Positions 5,583 through 14,037 of a stretch of DNA of 18,994 nucleotides are shown here, piece by piece (position 1 is the stretch's first letter; each line of letters opens with the position of its first letter). A model generated the notes under the pieces. That model worked only from the letters and a program-made list of their open reading frames with translations, made no database searches and was not told the origin of the DNA. Made by a program: the position numbers and the translations under genes. The DNA comes from Acidobacteriota bacterium. GTDB taxonomy: Bacteria; Acidobacteriota; Thermoanaerobaculia; Multivoradales; JAHEKO01. Where the stretch lies: the NCBI GenBank assembly GCA_006227875.1, contig SBFI01000327.1, positions 1 to 18,994 on the forward strand. Reading direction: 5' to 3'.

Positions 5583-8051
5583 TCAGCTACCTTCTTTCTT
5601 GGTCTCTGGCTTCGGCTTCGGCTCCTCCTCTTCCTCGTCTTTTTCGGGCGGTCCAGAGAACTCCTGTGCCGTTTCGGCCAGATCGATCAGGCGATCCTCG
5701 ACCAACCGGTTGATGCTGTCCTCGGGGTACTCCCCATCGCCGTCGCGCTCTCCCGCCGACTTTCCAGTCAGGATCTCGATACCCTGATCGACGGTCTCGA
5801 CCGCGTAGATATTGAACTTGCCCTGGGCAACCGCCTCGACGACGTCTTCTCTCAGCATCAGGTGCTTGACGTTGGCGGCGGGGATCAGCACGCCTTGCTC
5901 TCCGTCGAGGCCACGGGCCGTACAGACGTCGAAAAAGCCTTCGATCTTCTCGTTGGCACCGCCGATGGCCTGAACCTCGCCCCGCTGGTTGACCGAGCCG
6001 GTGACGGCGAAGGTCTGCTTGATCGGCACTTCCGCGATGGCCGAGAGCAGGGCATAGAGCTCGGCGGAGGAGGCGCTGTCGCCGTCGACGCCGCCGTAGG
6101 ACTGTTCGAAGACGAGGCTGGCGGAGAGAGACAGGGGCACCTCGGGGGCATAGCGAGCACCCAGAAAGCCGCCCAGGATGAGGACGCCTTTGGAATGGAT
6201 CGGCCCCGACAGCTCTACCTCGCGCTCGATGTCGAGGACCTCGCCCTTGCCCAGACGAACGCGGGCGGTGATGCGGCTGGGTCGGCCAAAGGCGAAGTCG
6301 CCGAGCTGGTAGACCGAGAGCCCATTGACCTGGCCGACCTTGGCTCCCGAGGTGTCCAGCAGCAGGGTACCGCGGTCGATTTCCTCCTGGATCCGCTCCC
6401 GGTAGCGGTCGAGGCGGAAGATCCCGGCATCGATGGCCTTTTGGACATCCTCGGTGGTGACCACATCACGCTCGGCCTGGCCGGCCCAGTAGTCGGCCTC
6501 GCGCAACAAATCGAAGATCCGGCTCATCAGCAACGAGATCTTCTCCGAGTCCTCGAGCATCCTGGCGCTGTGCTCGATGACCCGGGCCACGGCCTCGCGG
6601 TCGAGTGGTCTGAGCTCGTCTTCGCGTACCAGCTTGGCGATCAGGCGGGCGTAGAGCGCCTGATTCTCCGGCGACCACTCGAGCTGGCCGGCGAAGTCGG
6701 CCGCCACCTTGAACAGCTCGCTGAACTCGGGGTCGTAGGCCGAGAGCAGGTAGTAGACGGTGGAGTCGCCCAGCAGGACGATCTTGCCTTCGAGGTCCAC
6801 CGGCTCGGGCTCCAGAGAATAGGTGCTGGTGAGACTCAGTGCCTCGCCGATCGACTCGATCTTGATCTGCTTCGATTGCATGGCCCGCTTGAGCCCCTCG
6901 TAGGCGTAGGGCAAGCCAAGCAGCTTGAGCGCATCGACCAGCAGGTAGCCACCGGTGGCACGGTGGAGGGCTCCAGCCTTGATGAGGTTGAAGTCGGTGA
7001 CCAGAGCGCCCATCTGGGAGATGTGCTCCACCCGACCCACGAGGTTCTGATAGGTGGGATTGTCCTCGTAGACGACCGGCGCGCCCTCGGTGTCGTGGTG
7101 GTCCACCAGAACGTTGACCCGGTACCGCCTGAGCGATGGTTGATCGGTCTCCTCACCACCGCCCAACGCCTGCATCAAGGCCTGCGCCGGGGATTTGTCC
7201 TGACCCACCAGGCGTCCGGCGTTCTCGAGCACATCGTCTTCGACGGCGTCGAGGTAGATCTGGACGTCGTCGAGACCGGTGAACTGCTCGCGGAGCTCGT
7301 CGATCAGGGGCTGGATGGCAAAGCGGCTGACTTCCAGGTTGAGCTTGCGCAGCCGCTCGCGGGCCTCGCGCTGCCAGCGGGGAAACTGGCGGAGCACTTT
7401 CTGCAGCTTCTCCTTGAAAGAGTCGATATCCTTCTCCAACTGTTCGCGGTCTTCTTCGGGGAGCTTCGAGAACTCCTCGGGCGACAGGATCTCGTCATCC
7501 TGCACCGGGGCGAAGGCCATCCCCGCCGGGGTGCGCAGCAGCGCCAGACCCTGCTTGCCGGCCTCGTCACCCAGCTCGGCCAGGGCCTTGGCCTGGCGCT
7601 CGTTGAACTGCTCCTCCAGGACCTGCCGCTGGGTCTGATACTCCTCGCTGTCGAGGGCCGACTGCAGCCCGGTGGTCAGCTCGTCGACCAGCCGCTCCAT
7701 GGCCCGGCGCAGCTCGCCACCGCGGCCGGTCGGCAGCTGGAGCAGCTTGGGGCGATGTTGCTCTTCGAAGTTGTTGACGTAGCAGAGATCGCCCGGGGTC
7801 TCGTCACCTGCGGCCTTTCTCTCGAGATACTGCTGAACCGCCGTGTGCTTGCCGGTTCCCGGTGGACCAAAGGCGAAGATGTTGTAGCCGTCGCGCTCGA
7901 TGCCGATCCCGAACTCCACCGCCGCCACTGCCCGCGGCTGGCCGAGTAGACCCTCGAGTGGCTCGAGGTCGTGGGTGGTCTCGAAGACCAGCTTGCCGAA
8001 ATCGCATTTGCGATAGAGCTGGTCGGGGGTCAGGGGCTTTGGAGCTGCCAC
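5583..8051 (-). CDS. Lon-like AAA+ protease (LonB/YcbZ type)
   Basis: ATP-dependent serine protease of 822 residues in the Lon-related family that lacks the classical Lon N domain. Walker A is GPPGTGKHT at residues 62-70; a long charged coiled-coil insertion occupies about 115-260; the Walker B strand is GGYLLVDA near 367-374, with alanine after the aspartate. The C-terminal protease domain has a Ser-Lys dyad: serine 659 in GDSASSAEL and lysine 702 in GGANEKIEGF, spaced 43 residues as in E. coli Lon (679/722). The tail from about 800 is acidic then lysine/proline rich. The GTG start at 8051 has a GAGGAA ribosome site and lies one base after the CitF stop. Such proteases remove damaged or regulatory proteins; the operon position suggests, but does not prove, quality control or turnover of the citrate enzymes. 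Confidence 0.88.
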   Translation of the reverse strand: MAAPKPLTPDQLYRKCDFGKLVFETTHDLEPLEGLLGQPRAVAAVEFGIGIERDGYNIFAFGPPGTGKHTAVQQYLERKAAGDETPGDLCYVNNFEEQHRPKLLQLPTGRGGELRRAMERLVDELTTGLQSALDSEEYQTQRQVLEEQFNERQAKALAELGDEAGKQGLALLRTPAGMAFAPVQDDEILSPEEFSKLPEEDREQLEKDIDSFKEKLQKVLRQFPRWQREARERLRKLNLEVSRFAIQPLIDELREQFTGLDDVQIYLDAVEDDVLENAGRLVGQDKSPAQALMQALGGGEETDQPSLRRYRVNVLVDHHDTEGAPVVYEDNPTYQNLVGRVEHISQMGALVTDFNLIKAGALHRATGGYLLVDALKLLGLPYAYEGLKRAMQSKQIKIESIGEALSLTSTYSLEPEPVDLEGKIVLLGDSTVYYLLSAYDPEFSELFKVAADFAGQLEWSPENQALYARLIAKLVREDELRPLDREAVARVIEHSARMLEDSEKISLLMSRIFDLLREADYWAGQAERDVVTTEDVQKAIDAGIFRLDRYRERIQEEIDRGTLLLDTSGAKVGQVNGLSVYQLGDFAFGRPSRITARVRLGKGEVLDIEREVELSGPIHSKGVLILGGFLGARYAPEVPLSLSASLVFEQSYGGVDGDSASSAELYALLSAIAEVPIKQTFAVTGSVNQRGEVQAIGGANEKIEGFFDVCTARGLDGEQGVLIPAANVKHLMLREDVVEAVAQGKFNIYAVETVDQGIEILTGKSAGERDGDGEYPEDSINRLVEDRLIDLAETAQEFSGPPEKDEEEEEPKPKPETKKEGS

Positions 8052-8052
8052 C

Positions 8053-9621
8053 TCAGTCTTCCTCTACCTGAAAAACCGTGTCGATCACCGTACCGTCGAC
8101 CCACTTGATGACCGCTACCGGTTTGTCGGTAAACCGCGCCCGTTGTGGAGGGCCGCCGCAGAATCCCTCCACTTCGGCCTTGATCTCTTCGATGGGGCGG
8201 ATGGGTAGGTCGGAGCCGGCCAGGGCATCGAGCAGGTCCTGACGTCGTGGGTTGATGGCGATGCCACGCTCGGTTGCGATGACGTCTATCAATTCACCCG
8301 GGCCGGTGACCGTGGTCACTTGGTCGACGATGACCGGGATGCGGTCGCGGAAGGAGGGTACCGCCAGGATCGTGCAGCCCGCGGTCAGACAGTTCTGCCA
8401 GCCACCGATGCCGTGGAGCAGCAGGCCGTCCGAGTGGGTATTGACGTTGGCGTTGAAATCAACGTCGACCTCGGTGGCGCCGAGAACCACGGCGTCCACC
8501 ATCGAGGCGAAGTTCCCCTTGCCGTGGAAGTTGTAGGAGGTAAATGGGGAGGTCGGTACGTGACGGGGGTCTTCGGCGATCGAGCGCACGCCGTCGAGGT
8601 CGAAGGTCTGGCCATCGAGGATGTAGTCGGTCAGCCCCGTCTCCAGCATCTCGACCAGGTACTTGGTAGAGCCGCCGCGGACAAACCGCGCCTTGATCCC
8701 GGCCTCGCGCATCATGGCGCTCAGGTAGGTGACAAAGGCGAGCGCGATGCCACCGGCTCCGGCCTGAAAGGAGAAGCCTTCGCGCATGATGCCGCAGTCC
8801 CGCAGCATCTGGGCGACCTGTCGCGCGATTCTCTGACGATCGGGGCTGCGGGTGATGACGGTGGTTCCGGAGACGATCTTGGAGGGGTCCCCAACACTGT
8901 CGACCTCGACCACATAGTCGACGTTGTTGCCCTGGATCTGCCAGGGAATGCAGGGGAAGGGGACCAGGTTGTCGGTGACCACGATGACGTTCTCGGCATA
9001 GATCGAGTCGGCCAGCGCAAAACCCAGCGAGCCGCAGGCCGATGGGCCGTGCGAGCCGTCACAGTTGCCAAAGGGGTCGGCGGTGGGGGCGGCGATGATG
9101 GCGATGTCGATCTTCACCTCGCCGTCCTGGATTGCCTGCCAGCGGCCGCCGTGAGAGCGGAGTACACCCATGCCGCGCATCTTGCCGTGCGAGCAGTAGC
9201 GGCCCAGCGGGCCGTTCATGCTCCCTTCGATGTGGTGCACGACACCCTTGTCCATGAGCTCGATGACCGGCTCGTGGCAGGGGAAAGAGGCCGAGGGGAA
9301 CCACATCAGATCCTTGGCTCCCATCTTGGCGGCGGTTTCGAGCACCCGGAGGGCCACCCGGTCGCCGTTGCGGAAGTGGTGGTGGCTGGAGATGACCATG
9401 CCGTCGCGCAGGCCACACTTCTTCAGGGCCTCCTCGAGACTGGCCACCCGTTTGTCGCCATCGGCCGGGTAGTCCCGGCAGCTGCGGACAGGCGGTGCCT
9501 GTTTGCGCCCCGTGGGCTCGAAGCGGCCCACACCTTTGTAGGGAGTCTGCTCGATCCCGTTGACGACCGTCGGCACCCGGCGCCCGAGAGCGTTTTTGAC
9601 CAGCTTGGCGTCCTTCTTCAT
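8053..9621 (-). CDS. citF: Citrate lyase alpha subunit (citrate:acetyl-ACP transferase)
   Basis: Transferase subunit of citrate lyase, 522 residues, close to the usual CitF length of about 510. It exchanges the acetyl group on the acyl carrier domain for citrate, giving citryl-ACP, which CitE then cleaves to oxaloacetate and acetyl-ACP. Visible blocks include ISSHHHFRNGD (about 77-87), FPSASFPCHEP, an YVVEVDSVGDPSKIVSGTT segment near 236-254, the glycine-rich FSFQAGAGGIALAF (283-296), and DVDFNANVNTHSDG, as in CoA-transferase-fold CitF proteins. The start ATG overlaps the CitD-CitE stop (ATGA), and the Lon-like gene begins one base after its stop. Citramalate lyase alpha is the main alternative, since the two enzymes are homologous and substrate cannot be read from sequence. 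Confidence 0.88.
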   Translation of the reverse strand: MKKDAKLVKNALGRRVPTVVNGIEQTPYKGVGRFEPTGRKQAPPVRSCRDYPADGDKRVASLEEALKKCGLRDGMVISSHHHFRNGDRVALRVLETAAKMGAKDLMWFPSASFPCHEPVIELMDKGVVHHIEGSMNGPLGRYCSHGKMRGMGVLRSHGGRWQAIQDGEVKIDIAIIAAPTADPFGNCDGSHGPSACGSLGFALADSIYAENVIVVTDNLVPFPCIPWQIQGNNVDYVVEVDSVGDPSKIVSGTTVITRSPDRQRIARQVAQMLRDCGIMREGFSFQAGAGGIALAFVTYLSAMMREAGIKARFVRGGSTKYLVEMLETGLTDYILDGQTFDLDGVRSIAEDPRHVPTSPFTSYNFHGKGNFASMVDAVVLGATEVDVDFNANVNTHSDGLLLHGIGGWQNCLTAGCTILAVPSFRDRIPVIVDQVTTVTGPGELIDVIATERGIAINPRRQDLLDALAGSDLPIRPIEEIKAEVEGFCGGPPQRARFTDKPVAVIKWVDGTVIDTVFQVEED

Positions 9622-10856
9622 TTCTCGGCCTCGGTCGCGGATTCGTCTTCAGAGATGACACCCAGCTCGCGCGCCTGCGCCACCAGCCGCTGGGCCTGTT
9701 TGACCACCGGTGGATCGATCATCTTGGAGCCCAGGCTGACGACGGCCAGACCCTCGGCCTCGGCGCGCTCGAAGGCGGCGACGATGCGGAGCGCCTTTTC
9801 GATCTCGGGCTCCGTCGGCTTGTAGGCGGCGTGGATTACCTCGATTTGCCGCGGGTGGAGGCAACCCATCCCCTCGAAGCCGATCTGCTTCGACGCCAGA
9901 CACCAGCTCTCGAGCCCCTCGACGTTGTCCACATCGCTGTAGACCGAGTCGATGGCCTGAACGCGGGCGGCTTTGGCGGCGTTGATCGTCCGCCGACGGG
10001 CGTACATCGACTCGATGCCGTCGGCCGACCGAGGCACACCGATGTCGGCGCTGTAGTCCTCCAGCCCGATGGTCAAGGCCGCCACCCGGTCACTGGCGCG
10101 GGCGATGTCGAAGGCGTGCTCGATTCCGAGCGCCGACTCCAGGATCGGCATCAGCCAGAGCGGCCGCTCGCTGCCACCAAGAGCCTCGGCGATGATGGCG
10201 TCGACCTCGCGCACCTGGTCCGGCCGCTCTACCTTGGGGATCAGAATCAGCTCGGGGTGCTGGGGCACGATCTCCGCCAGGTCATCGAAACCGAGCGGCA
10301 GCTGGTTGATCCGCACCATCCGCTCGGCGCCGTGAAAGTCGACCGTCCGCAGGGCGTTGCGTACCAGCAGGCGGGCGTCCGTTTTGGCATCGGGGGCCAC
10401 CGAATCCTCGAGATCGAGGATGACCGCATCCGGTCCGTGGAGGCCGGCGTTGATAAAGAACTTGGGCTCGTTGCCGGGTAGATAGAGCCGCGAGCGTCGC
10501 AGTCGGTCGCGGTCGGAGGGGGCCGGTTCGACGGTGCGCTCGGGCAGCAGCGGAGCAGCCGGCTGATGGCCGGCGGCCCGTACAGCGGCTTCGAGCCGGG
10601 CGGCGATGACAAAGGGCAGGGCACCGGCGTCCTCGATGGCGACCCGGGCGTTGTCCACCCCCAGAGTCGACATCCCGGCGGCGACCTGCCGGCGGATCGA
10701 GTCGCCGTAGTAGGGCTCGACCCGGGAAGCGAGCTCCAACTGGATGCCGCCCTTTGCCTTGGGCTCGACCTCGACCCAGATATCGGAGCGCACCCTCTCG
10801 CCCCGGCGCCCGGCAGAGCCGGTTGAGGAGTCGCCAGACTTTCTACGCCGTTTCAT
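9618..10856 (-). CDS. CitD-CitE fusion: citrate lyase carrier plus citryl-ACP lyase
   Basis: A 412-residue protein joining two normally separate citrate lyase subunits. Residues about 22-97 match the gamma subunit/acyl carrier CitD (GGIQLELASRVEPYYGDSIR, then DAGALPFVIAARLEAAVRAA). A proline-rich linker (98-117) leads to the beta subunit CitE, an HpcH/HpaI-type TIM barrel (118-400): RSRLYLPGNEPKFF, VILDLEDSVAPDAK with the acidic metal ligands, GLEDYSADIG and MGCLHPRQIEVIH. CitE splits citryl-ACP into oxaloacetate and acetyl-ACP. In CitD the prosthetic group sits on a serine two residues before an aspartate (ESSD or ESGD). Here the aligned stretch is RVRSDIWVEV, with serine 24 immediately before the aspartate, while KSGD at 6-9 looks more canonical. 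It starts one base after the dehydrogenase stop and overlaps citF. Citramalate lyase is the alternative. Confidence 0.85.
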   Translation of the reverse strand: MKRRRKSGDSSTGSAGRRGERVRSDIWVEVEPKAKGGIQLELASRVEPYYGDSIRRQVAAGMSTLGVDNARVAIEDAGALPFVIAARLEAAVRAAGHQPAAPLLPERTVEPAPSDRDRLRRSRLYLPGNEPKFFINAGLHGPDAVILDLEDSVAPDAKTDARLLVRNALRTVDFHGAERMVRINQLPLGFDDLAEIVPQHPELILIPKVERPDQVREVDAIIAEALGGSERPLWLMPILESALGIEHAFDIARASDRVAALTIGLEDYSADIGVPRSADGIESMYARRRTINAAKAARVQAIDSVYSDVDNVEGLESWCLASKQIGFEGMGCLHPRQIEVIHAAYKPTEPEIEKALRIVAAFERAEAEGLAVVSLGSKMIDPPVVKQAQRLVAQARELGVISEDESATEAEK

Positions 10857-10857
10857 C

Positions 10858-12042
10858 TCACAGCTTCTCGATGATGGCGTTGGTCACCTGGGTGGTGGTG
10901 GCCGCCCCCTTGCCGATGGCGTCGGCGCCACCGGGCAGCTTCATCATGTCGTAGGGCCTTACCTTGCCCTCCTGGACGACGGCGGCCACAGCCGCGCGCA
11001 CACTCTTCGCCTTGTCAGTCTCGCCGATGTGATCCAGCAGCATGGCGGCGGCGAGGATCATGGCGATGGGGTTGACGATCGGTGGATCCAGCTCGGCGTA
11101 CTTGGGGGCCGATCCGTGGGTGGGCTCGAAGACCGCGACCTCCTCGCCGATGTTGCCGGAGGCGGCAAAGCCCAGACCGCCGACAAGACCGGCAAAGGCG
11201 TCGGAGACGATGTCGCCAAACAGATTGCCCGCCACGATGACGCCATAGGTCTCCGGGTTCTTGGTCAGCCACATCATCTGGGCGTCGATGTTGGTCGACC
11301 AGAGCTCGATCTCGGGGAAGTCGGCCTGGGTCTTCTTGGCCTCCTCTTCCATCATCCCCGAGGTCTCACGCAGCACGTTGGGTTTCTCGCACACGGTGAC
11401 CGACTTGTAGCCGTGCTTACGGGCGTACTCGAAGCCCGCCCGCAGGATCCGCTGACAGGCCCGGCGGGTAAAGATGCGGGTGCTGATCGCCAGGTCCGCG
11501 GGTGATGCCTCGGCAAATGCCTTGAACTTGGTGTGGGTTCCGAGCGCCTCGAGCACGTTGGCCGGCGGGTGGGTCCACTCGACCCCCGAGTACATCCCCT
11601 CGGTGTTCTGGCGAAAGATCACCGCGTCGACCGGCGGCTCCTCGAAACCGCCATCGGCGGTGCGACGGATGAAATTGAGCGGGTTGCCGGCGAACGAGCG
11701 GCAGGGCCGGATACAGACATCGAGGCTGAAGCGCTGGCGCATGCCGACGATGGGGCTGAAGTAGCTCAAGCCCTTGTCCTGGAGCTCGGGGGCGAGCTCG
11801 GCTGCCGCCTTGTCTTTGGGCTTCGAGGTGATCGCCCCAAAGAGCCCCAATTTGTGCTCGGCGAGCAGATCCACCGTGCGCTCCGGCAGCGCGTTGCCCT
11901 CACTGATCCAATACTCCCAACCGATGTCGGCCTCCACGTAGTCGGCCTCGAAGCCGGCCGCCTCGATGACCCGCAACGCTTCGGGGAGCACGGTCTGACC
12001 GATGCCGTCACCGGGCATCACCACCACAGTCTGCTTTGCCAT
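10858..12042 (-). CDS. Isocitrate/homoisocitrate-type beta-decarboxylating dehydrogenase
   Basis: NAD(P)-dependent oxidative decarboxylase of 394 residues in the isocitrate/isopropylmalate dehydrogenase family, turning an isocitrate-type acid into a 2-oxo acid plus CO2. Start ATG 12042 (MAKQTVVVMPGDGIG) is chosen over an in-frame start at 12141 because the extra residues overlap the upstream gene; AAAGGA lies 12 bases above it. Visible elements: GDGIG (11-15), substrate loop YFSPIVGMR (94-102), CIRPCRS (110-116), lysine 220 in EKPNVLRETSG, aspartate 253, metal ligands in GDIVSDAFAG (D277, D281), and the cofactor motif HGSAPKYA (309-316). Lysine-tyrosine in that motif is as in NADP-dependent E. 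coli Icd, hinting at NADP. The SPIV loop and ALPERTV recall homoisocitrate dehydrogenase (LYS12) more than Icd. Isocitrate is the conservative substrate guess; homoisocitrate or isopropylmalate are not excluded. Confidence 0.82.
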   Translation of the reverse strand: MAKQTVVVMPGDGIGQTVLPEALRVIEAAGFEADYVEADIGWEYWISEGNALPERTVDLLAEHKLGLFGAITSKPKDKAAAELAPELQDKGLSYFSPIVGMRQRFSLDVCIRPCRSFAGNPLNFIRRTADGGFEEPPVDAVIFRQNTEGMYSGVEWTHPPANVLEALGTHTKFKAFAEASPADLAISTRIFTRRACQRILRAGFEYARKHGYKSVTVCEKPNVLRETSGMMEEEAKKTQADFPEIELWSTNIDAQMMWLTKNPETYGVIVAGNLFGDIVSDAFAGLVGGLGFAASGNIGEEVAVFEPTHGSAPKYAELDPPIVNPIAMILAAAMLLDHIGETDKAKSVRAAVAAVVQEGKVRPYDMMKLPGGADAIGKGAATTTQVTNAIIEKL

Positions 12043-12067
12043 GATTTGTCTCTGTCCTTTCCAGCGC

Positions 12068-14017
12068 TCAGCCGATGCCGAGCTCTTGACGAACTTTGTT
12101 CTCGACGCCGCCGGCGACGACCAGAGCCTGAGGGACGACACCCAGCGGCGGGAAGCTGAAAGTCTCCTTGCGAAAGACGATGGTTCCGGCGGCGAAGTCG
12201 ACCTCGATCTCGTCGCCGGGAATGAGTGTCTTGGCGCCTCCGTCTATCTCTCCCGCCAGCAGCTCGCGCACCCGCTCTACCAGCTCCGGACAGGCGATAC
12301 AGGGGAAGCCGTTGTTGAAGGCGTTGCGCAGATAGGTCTGCGAGTAGCTGCCGGCGATGATCATGGCGATGCCCTTGGACTGGAGCGCCGTTACCGCCTG
12401 CTCGCGGCTCGAGCCGGTGCCGAAGTTCCAAGCGCCCACCAGCACGTCACCCGCCTTAGCCTGCCCTGCAAATTCGGGGTCGTAGTTCTCGAACACCACC
12501 TCGGCCATCATCTCCGGGGTCATGTCGTCGCGGTAGGTGTAGTCCTTGCCGTAGATCCCGTCGGTGTTGAGGTTGTCCTGGGGGAGGAAGACGAGTCGCC
12601 CCTGGACGCGCTCGGGGAAACCGGGGAGGATCTCGACCTCTTCAGATGCGGCTTCAGGAGGGGTCAGGGTTGTGAACCCGGTTCGAAGCGAAGTGCTCTC
12701 GAAGGGGGTCGGGCCGCAGATGTAACCGGCGACCGCCGAGGCCGCCACCACCGCCGGGCTGGCCAGATAGCACTTGGCCTCACGTGAGCCCATGCGGCCC
12801 TTGAAGTTGCGATTGGTGGCCGAGATGCCGACCTCGCCCGCCTCCAGCAGCCCCGCGCCCAGCCCGATACAGGGCCCACACCCCGGCGGCAGCGGCTTGG
12901 CGCCGGCTTCGAGCAGGGTCTGCCAGGTTCCCTGCTGCTCACAGGTCGCCTGCACCTCCCTGCTGGCGGCGGCGAGATAGAACTCGACACCATCGGCGAT
13001 CTTCTTGCCGGCCAGGACCGCCGCCGCGGCGGCGATGTCCTCGGTGCGCGAGTTGACGCAGGAGACCAGGTAGGCCTTGTGGATCTCGATCCGCTCCTTT
13101 TCCATCTCCGGCAGCGGGGTGGCGATCTGGACCGTGTCCGGGCCCGCGATGTGGGGCACCACCGTCGACAGATCCAGCGTGATGCGGCCGGCGTAGTGGG
13201 CGTCGTCGTCGGGTCCGAGCGGGTTGTCACGCCAGCCGTCGAGATCGCTGGCCGCCACTCGCTCCACACCCCGTTCGGCTAGGATCGCCCGACGCTCTCC
13301 AAGATAGGCGATCGTGGTGTCGTCCGCCGGGAACCAACCCACCAGCGCGCCCCACTCGGTGGTCATATTGGAGACAGCCAGTCTCTCTTCCATGCTCAGA
13401 GTCGCCACCCCCGGTCCGACGAACTCGACCGCAGCGTTGAGCACCTCTCCCTGGCTGTAGAGCCCGCACAGCGTGATGATCAGATCCTTGCCGCTGGCGC
13501 CAACCGGCAACCGGCCCTCGAGCACCACCTGGATGGTGCGCGGGATCTGCCACCAGAAGGTGCCGGTAGCCCAGATCGCCGCGGCGTCGGTACGCACCAC
13601 CGGTGTGCCGACGGCTCCCATGGCGCCATACATGTTGGAGTGCGAATCGGAAGCGACCACCAGTGAGCCGGGCACCACGTACTGCTGCTCGACCATGACC
13701 TGATGGCCGATGCCGGTGCCGGCGGGGTAGAAGTCGACCCCCTGCTCGCGGGCGAACTCCTCGATCGAGCTGTACTTGGCCAGGTTCTCTGCCGAGGTGT
13801 TCTGGATGTCGTGATCGAGGATGAAGACCGGCTGTCCGGGGTCCTTCACCCTGGCAGCGCCGATGGCCTGGAATTTCTTCATTACCGGCGCGGTGTTGTC
13901 GTGGGTCATCACATGGTGCGGGCGGATGGAGAGAAAGTCTCCGCTCCGCAGCGGCCGGCCGGTGGGGCCCTCGGCCATGTGCGACTGCACGATTTTCTCT
14001 ACGACCGTTTGACCCAT
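12068..14017 (-). CDS. LYS4-type homoaconitase/aconitase-family hydratase
   Basis: Iron-sulfur hydro-lyase of 649 residues with both the cluster-binding part and the swivelling domain in one chain. Cluster cysteines are C320 (YLVSCVNSRTEDI) and C380/C383 (PPGCGPCIGLG); the swivel active-site loop is FGTGSSREQA (532-541). From memory it follows fungal LYS4 homoaconitase block by block: MTHDN, ASDSHSN, RTDAAAIWATG, MTTEWGAL, DAHYAG, ISATNRNFKGRMGS and LASPAVVAASA, and its length fits LYS4 without a transit peptide. Fungal homoaconitase hydrates homoaconitate to homoisocitrate and needs another enzyme for the dehydration step; here a PrpD-family dehydratase is encoded 20 bp upstream. The ATG at 14017 has AGGAG eight bases above it; the long in-frame extension to 14626 is only the shadow of the PrpD gene. 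cis-Aconitate is a possible substrate. Confidence 0.85.
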   Translation of the reverse strand: MGQTVVEKIVQSHMAEGPTGRPLRSGDFLSIRPHHVMTHDNTAPVMKKFQAIGAARVKDPGQPVFILDHDIQNTSAENLAKYSSIEEFAREQGVDFYPAGTGIGHQVMVEQQYVVPGSLVVASDSHSNMYGAMGAVGTPVVRTDAAAIWATGTFWWQIPRTIQVVLEGRLPVGASGKDLIITLCGLYSQGEVLNAAVEFVGPGVATLSMEERLAVSNMTTEWGALVGWFPADDTTIAYLGERRAILAERGVERVAASDLDGWRDNPLGPDDDAHYAGRITLDLSTVVPHIAGPDTVQIATPLPEMEKERIEIHKAYLVSCVNSRTEDIAAAAAVLAGKKIADGVEFYLAAASREVQATCEQQGTWQTLLEAGAKPLPPGCGPCIGLGAGLLEAGEVGISATNRNFKGRMGSREAKCYLASPAVVAASAVAGYICGPTPFESTSLRTGFTTLTPPEAASEEVEILPGFPERVQGRLVFLPQDNLNTDGIYGKDYTYRDDMTPEMMAEVVFENYDPEFAGQAKAGDVLVGAWNFGTGSSREQAVTALQSKGIAMIIAGSYSQTYLRNAFNNGFPCIACPELVERVRELLAGEIDGGAKTLIPGDEIEVDFAAGTIVFRKETFSFPPLGVVPQALVVAGGVENKVRQELGIG

Positions 14018-14037
14018 GGTCTTGTCTCCTTGGCGAG

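Noticed and set aside
5400..7949. An 849-codon open frame on the plus strand opposite the Lon-like gene
   Set aside because: It is the antisense shadow of a GC-rich gene whose protease and ATPase motifs are unmistakable; the antisense product is low-complexity in composition and shows no recognisable domain.
8320..9825. A 501-codon plus-strand open frame opposite citF
   Set aside because: It mirrors the codon bias of citF and spans the citF/CitD-CitE junction; no ribosome site or domain supports it.
10858..14017. Lysine aminoadipate pathway cluster
   Set aside because: Homoaconitase-like and homoisocitrate-type dehydrogenase genes fit, but no homocitrate synthase or other lysine gene is adjacent, and the neighbours are citrate synthase and citrate lyase.
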